Positions 35,379 to 48,792 of a DNA stretch of 64,000 bases are shown piece after piece. This DNA is from Curvibacter cyanobacteriorum (GTDB lineage Bacteria > Pseudomonadota > Gammaproteobacteria > Burkholderiales > Burkholderiaceae_C): NCBI RefSeq assembly GCF_028649475.1, contig NZ_JAQSIP010000004.1:372001-436000 (forward strand), in the 5' to 3' direction. The notes under the pieces were generated by a model, which searched no databases, was not told the origin of the DNA, and saw only the letters and a program-made list of their open reading frames with translations. Position 1 is the stretch's first letter. Each line of letters begins with the position of its first letter. Position numbers and translations under genes: made by a program.

Positions 35379-36092
35379 ATGGCCCGCCTCGCCCGCCTGA
35401 CCCTGCCTGGCCTGCCGCACCAGGTGATCCTGCGTGGCAACAACGGCCAGGCGGTTTTTGTTGACGACGCGGATCGCCAGGCCTTTTTGGCGGTGCTGGC
35501 CCAGTACCTGCCCGAGCACGGCATGGAGTTGCACGCCTGGCTGTTGCTGCCTCAGGCGGTTCACCTGTTGTTGACACCGCGCAGCGCGGATGCGCTGTCG
35601 GCCTTCATGCAGGCCATCGGCCGCAAGTACACGCGCCAGTTCAACCAGCGCCATGGCCGCAGCGGCACGCTGTGGGAGGGGCGCTTCCGCTCCACCGTGT
35701 TGCAGGCCGAGCGCTACCTGGTCCCCTGCATGGTGAACATGGACACCATGCCGGTGCGCCTGGGCCTGGTGGCCGAGCCCCAGGACCATGCCTGGTCCTC
35801 CCATGCGCACCACATCGGCCGCCAGGTGGATCGCCTCATCACCCCGCACCCGGTCTATTGGCAATTGGGCAACACCCCGTTCGCGCGCGAGGTGGCCTAC
35901 GCCCGCCAGGTCGCGGAGGGGCTGTCGGAGCGCGAGGTGCAGGCCTTGAGCCAGGCCACCCAGCAAGGCTGGTTGCTGGGCGATGCCGCCTTTGTGGACG
36001 CCTGGCAGCCCAAGGTCGACCGCCGCCTGACCCGGCGTGCGGCAGGGCGACCGCCCAAGGTCCCGGGCCGCGTCAAAACGCCAGCCAATTAA
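35379..36092 (+). CDS. RAYT-like (REP-associated tyrosine transposase, Y1_Tnp) protein with altered HUH motif
   Basis: 237 residues from ATG 35379 (MARLARLTLPGLPHQVILRGNN), the normal RAYT start. Y1_Tnp landmarks: GRKYTRQFNQRHGRSGTLWEGRFRS and tyrosine Y113 in ERYLVPCM, 53 residues after the metal motif. That motif normally reads NHVH; here it is Q59-A60-V61-H62, so the first metal-binding histidine is lost and DNA nicking is doubtful. VNMDTMPVR replaces the usual YIELNPVR. The C-terminal 60 residues are an extension. No terminal inverted repeats of an insertion sequence seen; a pair of 22-bp repeats follows the stop. Confidence 0.85.
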   Translation: MARLARLTLPGLPHQVILRGNNGQAVFVDDADRQAFLAVLAQYLPEHGMELHAWLLLPQAVHLLLTPRSADALSAFMQAIGRKYTRQFNQRHGRSGTLWEGRFRSTVLQAERYLVPCMVNMDTMPVRLGLVAEPQDHAWSSHAHHIGRQVDRLITPHPVYWQLGNTPFAREVAYARQVAEGLSEREVQALSQATQQGWLLGDAAFVDAWQPKVDRRLTRRAAGRPPKVPGRVKTPAN

Positions 36093-36113
36093 TCTGTCCC
36101 CAATTTAATTTTC
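36092..36113 (+). repeat. 22-bp direct repeat, copy 1
   Basis: Reads ATCTGTCCCCAATT then TAATTTTC and begins on the last base of the RAYT-like stop codon. It matches copy 2 at 20 of 22 positions. CTGNCCCCAATT-type elements are often seen near RAYT-like genes, so this is probably a recognition or leftover element. Confidence 0.8.
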
Positions 36114-36140
36114 AAAGATGCACACAGGAATTTAATTGGT

Positions 36141-36162
36141 ATCTGACCCCAATTAAATTTTC
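36141..36162 (+). repeat. 22-bp direct repeat, copy 2
   Basis: Reads ATCTGACCCCAATT then AAATTTTC, 49 bp downstream of copy 1 start to start, and ends one base before the sigma-54-like element in front of gltB. AATT precedes both copies at a similar distance. Confidence 0.8.
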
Positions 36163-36163
36163 T

Positions 36164-36179
36164 TGGCATTTTTATTGCA
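36164..36179 (+). promoter_or_regulatory. Sigma-54 (RpoN) type -24/-12 promoter for gltBD
   Basis: TGGCATTTTTATTGCA fits the consensus TGGCAC-N5-TTGCA at TGGCA and TTGCA, with GG (36165-36166) and GC (36177-36178) exactly 12 bp apart. A start would fall near 36190, giving a leader of about 95 bases. RpoN control of glutamate synthase would make sense for nitrogen metabolism (inference). No upstream activator site was identified. Confidence 0.6.
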
Positions 36180-36283
36180 CTGCACTATCCTTCGCTTCCC
36201 CGCGAAATATCGTGAACCCCGGGCCGCCACGGTCGCACCTGCCAGGTGCCGATCCAGCCGGTCCCCAATGATCAGGACATGCC

Positions 36284-41011
<4,728 letters not shown>

Positions 41012-41046
41012 TTCGATCCGACCTCACGATTCAAGGACAAAGCATC

Positions 41047-42513
41047 ATGGGAAAAGTCACCGGCTTCATGGAATTTGAGCGCATCGAAGAAGGCTACAAG
41101 CCCGTTTCCGAGCGCCTGAAGCACTACAAGGAATTCGTGGTCGGTCTCGACCCGAGCCAGGCCAAGGTGCAGGGTGCGCGCTGCATGGATTGCGGCACGC
41201 CCTTCTGCAACAACGGCTGCCCGGTCAACAACATCATTCCGGACTTCAACGACCTGGTTTACAAGGGCGACTGGCAAAACGCCATCGAGGTGCTGCACAG
41301 CACCAACAACTTCCCCGAGTTCACTGGCCGCATCTGCCCCGCCCCTTGCGAGGCGGCCTGCACGCTGAACGTGAATGACGACGCCGTGGGCATCAAGTCG
41401 ATCGAGCACGCGATCATCGACCGTGCCTGGGCCGAAGGCTGGGTCCAGCCCCGTCCCGCCAAGCACAAGACCGGCAAGAAGGTCGCCGTGGTGGGCTCCG
41501 GCCCGGCCGGCATGGCCGCGGCCCAGCAGCTGGCCCGTGCGGGTCACGATGTGACGCTGTTCGAGAAGAACGACCGCATCGGCGGCCTGCTGCGCTACGG
41601 CATCCCTGACTTCAAGATGGAGAAGTCGCACATCGACCGCCGCGCCAAGCAGCTCGAGGCCGAAGGCGTGACCATCCGCACCAGCGTGATGGTGGGCAAG
41701 TTGCCCGAGGGCTCCAAGGTCACCAACTGGGCCAAGGAAACCATCAGCCCCGAGCAGCTCAAGAAGGACTTTGACGCCGTGCTGCTGACCGGTGGTTCCG
41801 AGCAGTCGCGCGACCTGCCGGTGCCGGGCCGTGACCTGGACGGCATCCATTTCGCGATGGAATTCCTGCCGCAACAAAACAAGGTCAACGCGGGCGACAA
41901 GCTCAAGGGCCAGTTGCGCGCCGACGGCAAGCACGTCATCGTCATTGGTGGCGGCGACACCGGCAGCGACTGCGTGGGCACCAGCAACCGCCACGGCGCG
42001 GTCAGCGTGACCCAGTTCGAGGTCATGCCTCAGCCGCCTGAGCAAGAAAACAAGCCTTTGGTCTGGCCCTACTGGCCGCTGAAGCTGCGCACCAGCTCCA
42101 GCCACGAAGAGGGCTGCACGCGTGAATTCGCCATTTCCACCAAGGAATTCATCGGTGAAAAAGGCAAGGTCACCGGCCTCAAGACCGTGCATGTCGAATT
42201 CAAGGACGGCAAGCTGGTCGAGATCCCGGGCACTGAAAAAGAGTACAAGGCCGACCTGGTGCTGCTGGCCATGGGTTTTGTGAACCCGGTCGCCACCGTG
42301 CTGGACGGCTTTGGTGTGGACAAGGATGCCCGTGGCAATGCCAAGGCCAGCACCGAATTCACCGGTGGTTACGCAACCAATGTGCCTAAAGTGTTCGCTG
42401 CTGGTGACATTCGCCGGGGTCAATCGCTGGTGGTTTGGGCCATCCGTGAAGGTCGTCAGGCGGCCCGCGCCGTGGACGAGTTCCTGATGGGCTTCAGCGA
42501 CCTGCCGCGCTGA
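41047..42513 (+). CDS. gltD: Glutamate synthase (NADPH) small subunit
   Basis: 488 residues. N-terminal 4Fe-4S cysteines in [19 protein letters not shown] and [13 protein letters not shown]-binding [25 protein letters not shown]-binding [15 protein letters not shown]; and a C-terminal [19 protein letters not shown] motif. Takes electrons from NADPH and passes them to GltB. Starts 35 bases after gltB behind AAGGACAAAGC. A long hairpin follows the gene. Confidence 0.98.
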   Translation: MGKVTGFMEFERIEEGYKPVSERLKHYKEFVVGLDPSQAKVQGARCMDCGTPFCNNGCPVNNIIPDFNDLVYKGDWQNAIEVLHSTNNFPEFTGRICPAPCEAACTLNVNDDAVGIKSIEHAIIDRAWAEGWVQPRPAKHKTGKKVAVVGSGPAGMAAAQQLARAGHDVTLFEKNDRIGGLLRYGIPDFKMEKSHIDRRAKQLEAEGVTIRTSVMVGKLPEGSKVTNWAKETISPEQLKKDFDAVLLTGGSEQSRDLPVPGRDLDGIHFAMEFLPQQNKVNAGDKLKGQLRADGKHVIVIGGGDTGSDCVGTSNRHGAVSVTQFEVMPQPPEQENKPLVWPYWPLKLRTSSSHEEGCTREFAISTKEFIGEKGKVTGLKTVHVEFKDGKLVEIPGTEKEYKADLVLLAMGFVNPVATVLDGFGVDKDARGNAKASTEFTGGYATNVPKVFAAGDIRRGQSLVVWAIREGRQAARAVDEFLMGFSDLPR

Positions 42514-42553
42514 TCGGGCCGCCGGCTCAGTCCGGTGCCCTCGGTTTTTCGCC

Positions 42554-42586
42554 ATGACAACGCCCCCTGCTGGGGGCGTTGTCATT
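42554..42586 (+). terminator. Long perfect hairpin after gltD
   Basis: ATGACAACGCCCCC (42554-42567) pairs over 14 bp with GGGGGCGTTGTCAT (42572-42585) around TGCT. The U-tract is weak, so it may act as a terminator with help or as an mRNA 3' end stabiliser. Confidence 0.7.
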
Positions 42587-42668
42587 GGTGTTGGCCTCGC
42601 TTGACTCCGGGTTAACCTGAATCCCTTATGATTCCAAAACGCTGGGCACCGTCCGGCGTTTTCGCTTC

Positions 42669-43493
42669 ATGGCATCCCTACCCAATTCCTCACTTGTTGA
42701 ACTGCGCGACCTCACCTTCGGGTACGGGGAGCGCCTGATCCTGGATGGCGTCACCCTGACCATTCCCCGGGGCAAGGTCACGGCCTTGATGGGCGCATCA
42801 GGGGGCGGCAAGACCACGGTCCTGCGCCTGATCGGGGGGCAGATCCGGCCCCAGTCCGGTGAGCTTCGCTTTGACGGTGAAGACCTGCGCACCATGGACA
42901 TGGCGGGCCTGTACCGCATCCGCCGCCGCATGGGCATGTTGTTCCAGTTTGGGGCCTTGTTCACCGACTCCAGCGTGTTCGACAACGTGGCGTTTCCGCT
43001 GCGCGAGCACACCGACCTGCCCGAGTCGCTGATCCGTGACATCGTGCTCATGAAGCTCAATGCCGTGGGCTTGCGGGGGGCGCGCGATCTGATGCCCAGC
43101 GAAGTCTCGGGGGGCATGGCCCGCCGGGTGGCGCTGGCGCGGGCCATTGCGCTGGACCCGGAGCTGGTCATGTACGACGAGCCCTTTGCCGGGCTGGACC
43201 CGATTTCCCTGGGCACGGCGGCGCGCCTGATCCGCCAGCTCAACGACGCCATGGGGCTGACCAGCATCATCGTGTCGCACGACCTCGACGAGACCTTCCA
43301 CATCGCCGACCAGGTGATCGTGCTGGCCAATGGGCGCATCGCTGCCCAAGGCACGCCCGACGAGGTGCGCCACAGCGAAGACCCGTTGGTGCATCAGTTT
43401 GTCAACGCGCTGCCCGAGGGGCCGGTGCGATTTCATTACCCGGGCCCGACCGTGGCGGACGACTTTGGCCCCCACAGTGGAGCTGCCCGATGA
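42669..43493 (+). CDS. mlaF: Mla lipid transport ATPase MlaF
   Basis: 274 residues, ABC ATPase of the Mla phospholipid transporter. Walker [10 protein letters not shown] (42-50), signature [15 protein letters not shown] (the family form of LSGGQ), Walker [14 protein letters not shown], switch histidine in IIVSHD. Energises movement of phospholipids between membranes with MlaE, MlaD, MlaB. First gene of an mlaFEDACB run; its stop overlaps mlaE by four bases. Confidence 0.95.
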   Translation: MASLPNSSLVELRDLTFGYGERLILDGVTLTIPRGKVTALMGASGGGKTTVLRLIGGQIRPQSGELRFDGEDLRTMDMAGLYRIRRRMGMLFQFGALFTDSSVFDNVAFPLREHTDLPESLIRDIVLMKLNAVGLRGARDLMPSEVSGGMARRVALARAIALDPELVMYDEPFAGLDPISLGTAARLIRQLNDAMGLTSIIVSHDLDETFHIADQVIVLANGRIAAQGTPDEVRHSEDPLVHQFVNALPEGPVRFHYPGPTVADDFGPHSGAAR

Positions 43494-44272
43494 GCTGGTA
43501 CCGTCCCTCGGATGTGGGCCTGGCCACCCGCCGTCAGTTGGCCAACCTGGGCCACGGCGCGCGCCTGTTCGTGCGGCTGGTGCTCGACTTGGGCGTGTGC
43601 TTGCGGCGCTTCGGCCTGGTGCGCGACCAGATTCACTTTTTGGGCAACTACTCGCTCGCCATCATTGGCGTGTCGGGCTTGTTCATTGGCTTTGTGCTGG
43701 GCCTGCAGGGCTTCAACATCCTTCAACGCTATGGCTCCTCCGAGGCGTTGGGGCAGTTGGTGGCGCTGTCGCTGGTGCGCGAGCTGGGGCCGGTGGTCAC
43801 GGCTCTGCTGTTTGCCGGACGGGCGGGCACCTCGCTGACGGCCGAGATCGGCCTGATGAAGGCCGGCGAACAACTCAGCGCCATGGAAATGATGGCGGTG
43901 GACCCGGTTCAACGCATCCTGGCGCCCCGCTTCTGGGCCGGCGTGATCACCTTGCCGCTGTTGACGGCGGTGTTCAGCGCGGTCGGGGTGTTGGGGGGCT
44001 GGGTCATTGCGGTGCCCCTGATCGGGGTCGATTCGGGCTCCTTCTGGAGCCAGATGCAAGGCGGCGTGAACGTCTGGAGCGATGTGGGCAATGGCGTGAT
44101 CAAGAGCGTCGTGTTTGGCTTCACCGTCACCTTCACCGCTTTGCTGCAGGGGTTTGAGGCGACGCCCACGCCCGAGGGCGTGTCGCGTGCGACCACCCGC
44201 ACGGTGGTGGTGGCTTCGCTGGCGGTGCTGGGTCTGGACTTCATCCTGACTGCGCTGATGTTCAGTATCTGA
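43490..44272 (+). CDS. mlaE: Mla lipid transport permease MlaE
   Basis: 260 residues with five or six membrane segments in the MlaE/YrbE fold; conserved core [45 protein letters not shown]. Inner-membrane channel of the complex. Overlaps mlaF by four bases; a 52-bp gap precedes mlaD. Confidence 0.95.
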   Translation: MSWYRPSDVGLATRRQLANLGHGARLFVRLVLDLGVCLRRFGLVRDQIHFLGNYSLAIIGVSGLFIGFVLGLQGFNILQRYGSSEALGQLVALSLVRELGPVVTALLFAGRAGTSLTAEIGLMKAGEQLSAMEMMAVDPVQRILAPRFWAGVITLPLLTAVFSAVGVLGGWVIAVPLIGVDSGSFWSQMQGGVNVWSDVGNGVIKSVVFGFTVTFTALLQGFEATPTPEGVSRATTRTVVVASLAVLGLDFILTALMFSI

Positions 44273-44324
44273 GATTCAACCGGGTGGGCCCAGGGCCTGC
44301 CCTCGATGTGAAAGGGAGGGTGTT

Positions 44325-44813
44325 GTGCAACGCTCCAAAAATGATGTCTGGGTGGGTTTGTTCGTGCTGCTGGGTCTGGCGGCGGTGCTGTTCCTGGCGC
44401 TGCAATCGGCCAACCTGCTGAGCCTGAGCTTCCAGTCCACCTACCGGGTGTCGGCCAAGTTCGACAACATCGGGGGCCTCAAGCCCAAGGCCGCGGTCAA
44501 GAGCGCGGGTGTGGTGGTGGGCCGGGTCGAATCGATCGTGTTCGATGACAAGTCGTTTCAGGCCCAGGTCACCCTGGCGCTCGAAAACCGCTACGCTTTC
44601 CCGAAGGACAGCTCCGTGAAGATCCTGACCTCGGGTTTGCTGGGTGAGCAGTACATCGGCATCGAGGCGGGCGCCGACGACAAGAACCTGGCCCAGGGCG
44701 ACAAGATCGGCACCACCCAATCGGCCGTGGTGCTGGAGAACCTGATCAGCCAGTTCTTGTACAGCAAGGCAGCGGACGGTCCGTCCACGCCCAACGCAGG
44801 GGGGAAGAAATAA
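44325..44813 (+). CDS. mlaD: Mla periplasmic MCE-domain protein MlaD
   Basis: 162 residues from GTG 44325 with AAGGGAGGG upstream. One N-terminal membrane helix (DVWVGLFVLLGLAAVLFLAL), then a single MCE domain (YRVSAKFDNIGGLKPKAAVKSAGVVVGRVE) and a C-terminal helix that forms the hexamer pore. Lipid-carrying ring in the periplasm. Two bases separate it from mlaA. Confidence 0.95.
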   Translation: MQRSKNDVWVGLFVLLGLAAVLFLALQSANLLSLSFQSTYRVSAKFDNIGGLKPKAAVKSAGVVVGRVESIVFDDKSFQAQVTLALENRYAFPKDSSVKILTSGLLGEQYIGIEAGADDKNLAQGDKIGTTQSAVVLENLISQFLYSKAADGPSTPNAGGKK

Positions 44814-44815
44814 AA

Positions 44816-45583
44816 ATGCACATTCAAATCAACACGCCGTCCCAGCGGCGGCCCGGCGCTTGGTGGCGCTGGGCCTTGCTGACCTTGGCGCTGGCGCTGC
44901 TGTCGGGCTGCGCCTCGGGGCCAGGCAAGAATCCGCGTGATCCGCTGGAGCCTTTCAACCGGGACATGTCGCGCTTCAACGAGGCCGTGGACAGCGCGGT
45001 GCTCAAACCAGTGGCCACGGCCTACCGCGAGGTCACCCCTTCGCTGGTGCGCACCGGGGTGAACAACTTCTTCTCCAACCTCGGTGAAGTCTGGTCCTTC
45101 GTCAACAACGTGCTGCAACTCAACGTCAAGGCGTCGGCTGACACCGCGCTGCGTTTTGGTTTCAACACCATCTTCGGTCTTGGCGGGGTGCTCGATTTGG
45201 CCAGCGAGATGCAGATTGAGCAGCACAAGCAGGACTTTGGACAGACGTTGGCGCGCTATGGTGTGCCCACTGGCCCTTACATCGTGCTGCCGATCCTCGG
45301 GCCCTCCACCTTGCGTGACACCGTCGCCTTTCCGCTCATCATGAAGGGCGATGTGGTGACCCGGATCGACCACGTTCCGACCCGCAATTCGCTGTTCGCC
45401 GCCCGTTTGGTGTCGGTGCGCTCCAACTTGCTGGGTGCCAGCCGGGTGCTGGACGAGGCGGCCTTGGACAAATACTCCTTCACCCGCGATGTCTACCTGC
45501 AACTGCGCGACAACGAGCAGCGCAACGGCAAGGCCTCGGTGGAAGACGACGATGGGGCCTTGCCGCCTGAGCCGCTGCCCTGA
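44816..45583 (+). CDS. mlaA: Outer-membrane phospholipid-removal lipoprotein MlaA (VacJ)
   Basis: 255 residues. Lipoprotein signal with Cys32 in LLSGCASG, then DPLEPFNRDMSRFNEAVD, the VacJ signature, and amphipathic helices with FNTIFGLGGVLDLASEM and YGVPTGPYIVLPILGPSTLRD. Takes mislocalised phospholipids from the outer leaflet. In E. coli mlaA is elsewhere on the chromosome; here it sits inside the mla operon between mlaD and mlaC, as is usual in betaproteobacteria. Confidence 0.95.
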   Translation: MHIQINTPSQRRPGAWWRWALLTLALALLSGCASGPGKNPRDPLEPFNRDMSRFNEAVDSAVLKPVATAYREVTPSLVRTGVNNFFSNLGEVWSFVNNVLQLNVKASADTALRFGFNTIFGLGGVLDLASEMQIEQHKQDFGQTLARYGVPTGPYIVLPILGPSTLRDTVAFPLIMKGDVVTRIDHVPTRNSLFAARLVSVRSNLLGASRVLDEAALDKYSFTRDVYLQLRDNEQRNGKASVEDDDGALPPEPLP

Positions 45584-45717
45584 TTGATGGGGGCGCCTTG
45601 TCGGCCCTTTGACCAGGCGTTCCGTTATGAACCGGTGAGCACCCGATCCTCGCAAGGCAAGGGCCTTGGGGCGGTGACACCAGATTGGCGGGCCTGTTCC
45701 GCCTTGGAAGGATGCAC

Positions 45718-46359
45718 ATGAAACGACGTACCCTCGCGGCCTGGCTGATGGCCACCGCAAGCGCATTGACCCTGGCTTTGCCGCTGACCGTGCAGGCCGC
45801 GGACGAAGCCCCCGACGCCCTGATCAAGCAGCTCTCTTCGGACGTGCTGGAAACCATCAAGACCGACAAGGCGATCCAGGGTGGCGACACCAACAAGATC
45901 ATTGCCTTGGTGGACACCAAGATCATGCCCAACGTGAACTTCCCGCGCATGACCGCCGCGGCCGTGGGCCCGGCCTGGCGTCAGGCCACGCCGGAGCAGA
46001 AGGCCCGCCTGCAGGAAGAATTCAAGACCCTGCTGGTGCGCACCTATTCGGGGGCTTTGGCCCAGGTCTCGGACCAGACCATCTCCATCAAGCCGCTGCG
46101 CGCTTCGGCAGACGATGCCGATGTGGTGGTGCGCACCGAAGTGCGTGGCAAGGGGGACCCGATCCAGCTCGACTACCGCCTCGAGAAAACCCCCGGCGTG
46201 GGCGCGGGCTGGAAGATCTACAACCTCAATGTGATGGGGGTCTGGCTGGTGGAAACCTACCGCAGCCAGTTCGCCACCGAAATCAATGCCAAGGGCATCG
46301 ACGGCCTGATTGCCACGTTGACCGAGCGCAACAAGGCCAACAGCGGCAAGAAGGGCTGA
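45718..46359 (+). CDS. mlaC: Mla periplasmic lipid carrier MlaC
   Basis: 213 residues from ATG 45718 (GGAAGG at 45706-45711); ATG 45712 is the alternative. Sec signal peptide MKRRTLAAWLMATASALTLALPLTVQA. Mature protein has the MlaC/Ttg2D fold: NFPRMTAAAVGPAWRQATPEQKARLQEEFKTLLVRTYSGAL and WKIYNLNVMGVWLVETYRSQFATEI. Shuttles phospholipid between MlaA and MlaD. A 134-bp gap from mlaA shows no clear promoter or hairpin. Confidence 0.95.
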   Translation: MKRRTLAAWLMATASALTLALPLTVQAADEAPDALIKQLSSDVLETIKTDKAIQGGDTNKIIALVDTKIMPNVNFPRMTAAAVGPAWRQATPEQKARLQEEFKTLLVRTYSGALAQVSDQTISIKPLRASADDADVVVRTEVRGKGDPIQLDYRLEKTPGVGAGWKIYNLNVMGVWLVETYRSQFATEINAKGIDGLIATLTERNKANSGKKG

Positions 46360-46362
46360 TCC

Positions 46363-46635
46363 GTGCTGGTCTTGCCCGCTGAATTGACCCACGCCCAAGC
46401 CGGGGCCTGCCTCAGCATGTTGGTGCAGGCCCTGCGCCGGGACGCCGAGTCCCTGGTGGTGGCCGACGCCTCGGCCACCGTGGTGTTTGATTCATCCGCG
46501 CTCGCCGTCCTGCTGGCCTGTCGGCGCGAAGCGCTGGCCCTGGGCAAGGGTTTTGTGGTGCGTGGGCTGCACGCCCGGCTGGCTTCGCTGGCCCAGCTTT
46601 ACGGGGTCAGCGAACTGCTGCCGGTCCAGGGTTGA
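46363..46635 (+). CDS. mlaB: STAS-domain protein MlaB
   Basis: 90 residues from GTG 46363, three bases after mlaC. STAS fold with VVFDSSALAVLLACRREALALGK, the DSSA loop that carries the conserved serine and threonine-type position of the family. Binds MlaF and stabilises the ATPase. Last gene of the mla operon. Confidence 0.88.
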   Translation: MLVLPAELTHAQAGACLSMLVQALRRDAESLVVADASATVVFDSSALAVLLACRREALALGKGFVVRGLHARLASLAQLYGVSELLPVQG

Positions 46636-46742
46636 TGCCCTGAACCCGTGCTCGCCGTCGGCGCCATGGCCGCTGCCGGCGCAAGGCCACCCCGGGCGGC
46701 TCAGCACCCCAGTGGGGGGAGGGCTTAAAATCCCCAGTCTCC

Positions 46743-47687
46743 ATGCCAGCAGTCTCCTTCCAATCGGTCTCCAAGACCTTCTCGACCCCCCGTGGCCCGT
46801 TTCAGGCCTTGAACAATGTCAGCTTTGACATTGAAGAGGGGGAATTCTTCGGCCTGCTCGGTCCCAATGGGGCGGGCAAAACCACCCTGATCAGCATCCT
46901 GGCGGGCCTGGCGCGTGCCAGTGCCGGACGCGTGCTTGTGCAAGGCGCGGACGTGCAGGGGGACTACGCCGAGGCGCGGCGCCGCCTGGGCATCGTGCCC
47001 CAGGAGCTGGTGTTCGACCCGTTTTTCAATGTGCGCGAGGCGCTCAAGATCCAGTCGGGCTACTTCGGCGTCAAGAACAACGACGCCTGGATCGACGAGC
47101 TGCTCGAAAGCTTGGGCCTTGCCGACAAGGCCAAGTCCAACATGCGTCAGCTGTCGGGCGGCATGAAGCGCCGCGTGCTGGTGGCGCAGGCCCTGGTGCA
47201 CCGCCCGCCGATCATCGTGCTCGACGAGCCCACTGCGGGCGTCGACGTGGAGTTGCGCCAGACCCTGTGGCAGTTCATCGCCAAACTCAACAAGCAGGGC
47301 CACACCGTGCTGCTGACCACCCATTACCTGGACGAAGCTGAAGCCCTCTGCGGGCGCATTGCGATGCTCAAGCAAGGCCAGGTGGTGGCGCTCGAGCGCA
47401 CCACCGACCTGCTGAGCCAGGCTTCGGGCAATGTGCTGCGCTTCAAGGTCGACGGCGAACTGCCGGTGGCCCTGCGCGCCCAGGCCCGGGTCACGGGCCG
47501 CATTGCCCAGCTGCCGGTGCACGACGCCGCCGACATCGAGCGCTGTCTGGCGCTGGTGCGCGAATCCGGCCTGGTGGCCGAGGACATCGAGGTGCGCAAG
47601 GCCGACCTCGAAGACGTGTTCATCAGTGTGATGAGCAAGGCCAGCGGCAGCCGCCCCGCCGCCCCCGCGACGGAGGTGAGCGCATGA
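46743..47687 (+). CDS. ABC transporter ATPase (YadG-like)
   Basis: 314 residues. Walker A GPNGAGKTT (40-48), Q-loop PQELVFDPFF, signature RQLSGGMKRR, Walker B IIVLDEPTAGVD, and an accessory C-terminal domain of about 90 residues. Pairs with the next gene as an ABC-2 exporter (YadGH/DrrAB type). Substrate unknown. TAAAAT (46726-46731) is only 11 bp before the ATG, so a leader of a few bases is possible. Overlaps the permease gene by four bases. Confidence 0.92.
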   Translation: MPAVSFQSVSKTFSTPRGPFQALNNVSFDIEEGEFFGLLGPNGAGKTTLISILAGLARASAGRVLVQGADVQGDYAEARRRLGIVPQELVFDPFFNVREALKIQSGYFGVKNNDAWIDELLESLGLADKAKSNMRQLSGGMKRRVLVAQALVHRPPIIVLDEPTAGVDVELRQTLWQFIAKLNKQGHTVLLTTHYLDEAEALCGRIAMLKQGQVVALERTTDLLSQASGNVLRFKVDGELPVALRAQARVTGRIAQLPVHDAADIERCLALVRESGLVAEDIEVRKADLEDVFISVMSKASGSRPAAPATEVSA

Positions 47688-48439
47688 CCGGCTGGCAAAC
47701 CCTGCTCTACAAAGAGATCCTGCGCTTCTGGAAGGTCAGCTTCCAGACCGTCGCAGCCCCGGTGCTGACCGCCGTGCTCTACCTGATGGTGTTTGGCCAT
47801 GTGCTGGACCAGCGCGCCGAGGGCACGCAAGGCGTCACCTACACCGCCTTCCTGATCCCCGGGCTGGTGATGATGAGCGTGCTGCAAAACGCGTTCGCCA
47901 ACAGCTCCTCCTCGCTGATCCAGAGCAAGATCATGGGCAACCTGGTGTTCTTGCTGCTGACCCCCTTGTCGCACCGGGCCTGGTTTGTGGCCTATGTCGG
48001 CTCCTCGCTGGTGCGCGGTCTGGCGGTCGGTCTGGGTGTTTTTGTGGTCACCTCTTTCTTTGCCATGCCGTCCTTTGTGGCGCCGGTCTGGATCGTGGTG
48101 TTCGCCGTGCTGGGTGCGTCGATGCTGGGGGCGCTGGGCCTGATCGCCGGCCTGTGGGCCGAGAAGTTCGACCAGATGGCCGCGTTCCAGAACTTCGTGA
48201 TCATGCCCATGACCTTTTTGTCGGGCGTGTTCTATTCGATCCACTCCCTGCCGCCGTTCTGGCAGCAGGTCAGCCACCTGAACCCGTTTTTCTACATGAT
48301 CGACGGCTTCCGCTACGGCTTCTTCGGGGTCAGCGACGTCTCGCCCTGGGTGAGCCTGGCCCTGGTGGGCACCGCCTGGTTGGTGGTCAGCGGCATTGCC
48401 CTGCACCTGCTGCGCACGGGCTACAAGATCCGCAGCTGA
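47684..48439 (+). CDS. ABC-2 type permease (YadH-like)
   Basis: 251 residues, six membrane segments, with the family motif NFVIMPMTFLSGVFYSIHSLPPFWQQVSHLNPFFYMIDGFRYGFFG near the C terminus. Membrane partner of the preceding ATPase. Lies between the mla operon and ibaG-murA, a position kept in many proteobacteria, which hints at an envelope role. Confidence 0.92.
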   Translation: MTGWQTLLYKEILRFWKVSFQTVAAPVLTAVLYLMVFGHVLDQRAEGTQGVTYTAFLIPGLVMMSVLQNAFANSSSSLIQSKIMGNLVFLLLTPLSHRAWFVAYVGSSLVRGLAVGLGVFVVTSFFAMPSFVAPVWIVVFAVLGASMLGALGLIAGLWAEKFDQMAAFQNFVIMPMTFLSGVFYSIHSLPPFWQQVSHLNPFFYMIDGFRYGFFGVSDVSPWVSLALVGTAWLVVSGIALHLLRTGYKIRS

Positions 48440-48500
48440 GCGATCGGCCCCGCGCCGTGGCCTCGTTTGTTTGAACGACCCCTTACCTTGCTGTTTTCCC

Positions 48501-48743
48501 ATGACCGCTGACGATCTGAAGAACCTCATTGCCGCAGGCCTGAACTGCGACCACATCACCCTCGAAGGGGACGGCCGCCACTGGTACGCCACCATCGTGT
48601 CGACCGAGTTTGAAGGCAAACGCGCAATCCAGCGCCACCAGCGGGTTTACGCCACGCTTGGTGAGAAAATGCACACCGATGAGGTCCACGCCCTGTCGAT
48701 GAAGACCTTCACGCCCGCAGAATGGGCCGCCCAGCCGCGCTGA
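48501..48743 (+). CDS. ibaG: BolA-family protein IbaG (YrbA)
   Basis: 80 residues from ATG 48501; the longer frame upstream is not supported. BolA fold with [55 protein letters not shown]; the histidines HWY and RHQRVY match the monothiol-glutaredoxin/2Fe-2S binding surface. Next to murA, as in E. coli. Confidence 0.92.
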   Translation: MTADDLKNLIAAGLNCDHITLEGDGRHWYATIVSTEFEGKRAIQRHQRVYATLGEKMHTDEVHALSMKTFTPAEWAAQPR

Positions 48744-48792
48744 TGGCGATCCGGCTGTCTGCGAGCCCCTTTCAAACCCTGATTTTTCCCCG

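Noticed and set aside
35379-36092. Active IS200/IS605-type insertion sequence
   Set aside because: No second gene, no element boundaries, and the HUH metal motif has lost a histidine. Called RAYT-like instead.
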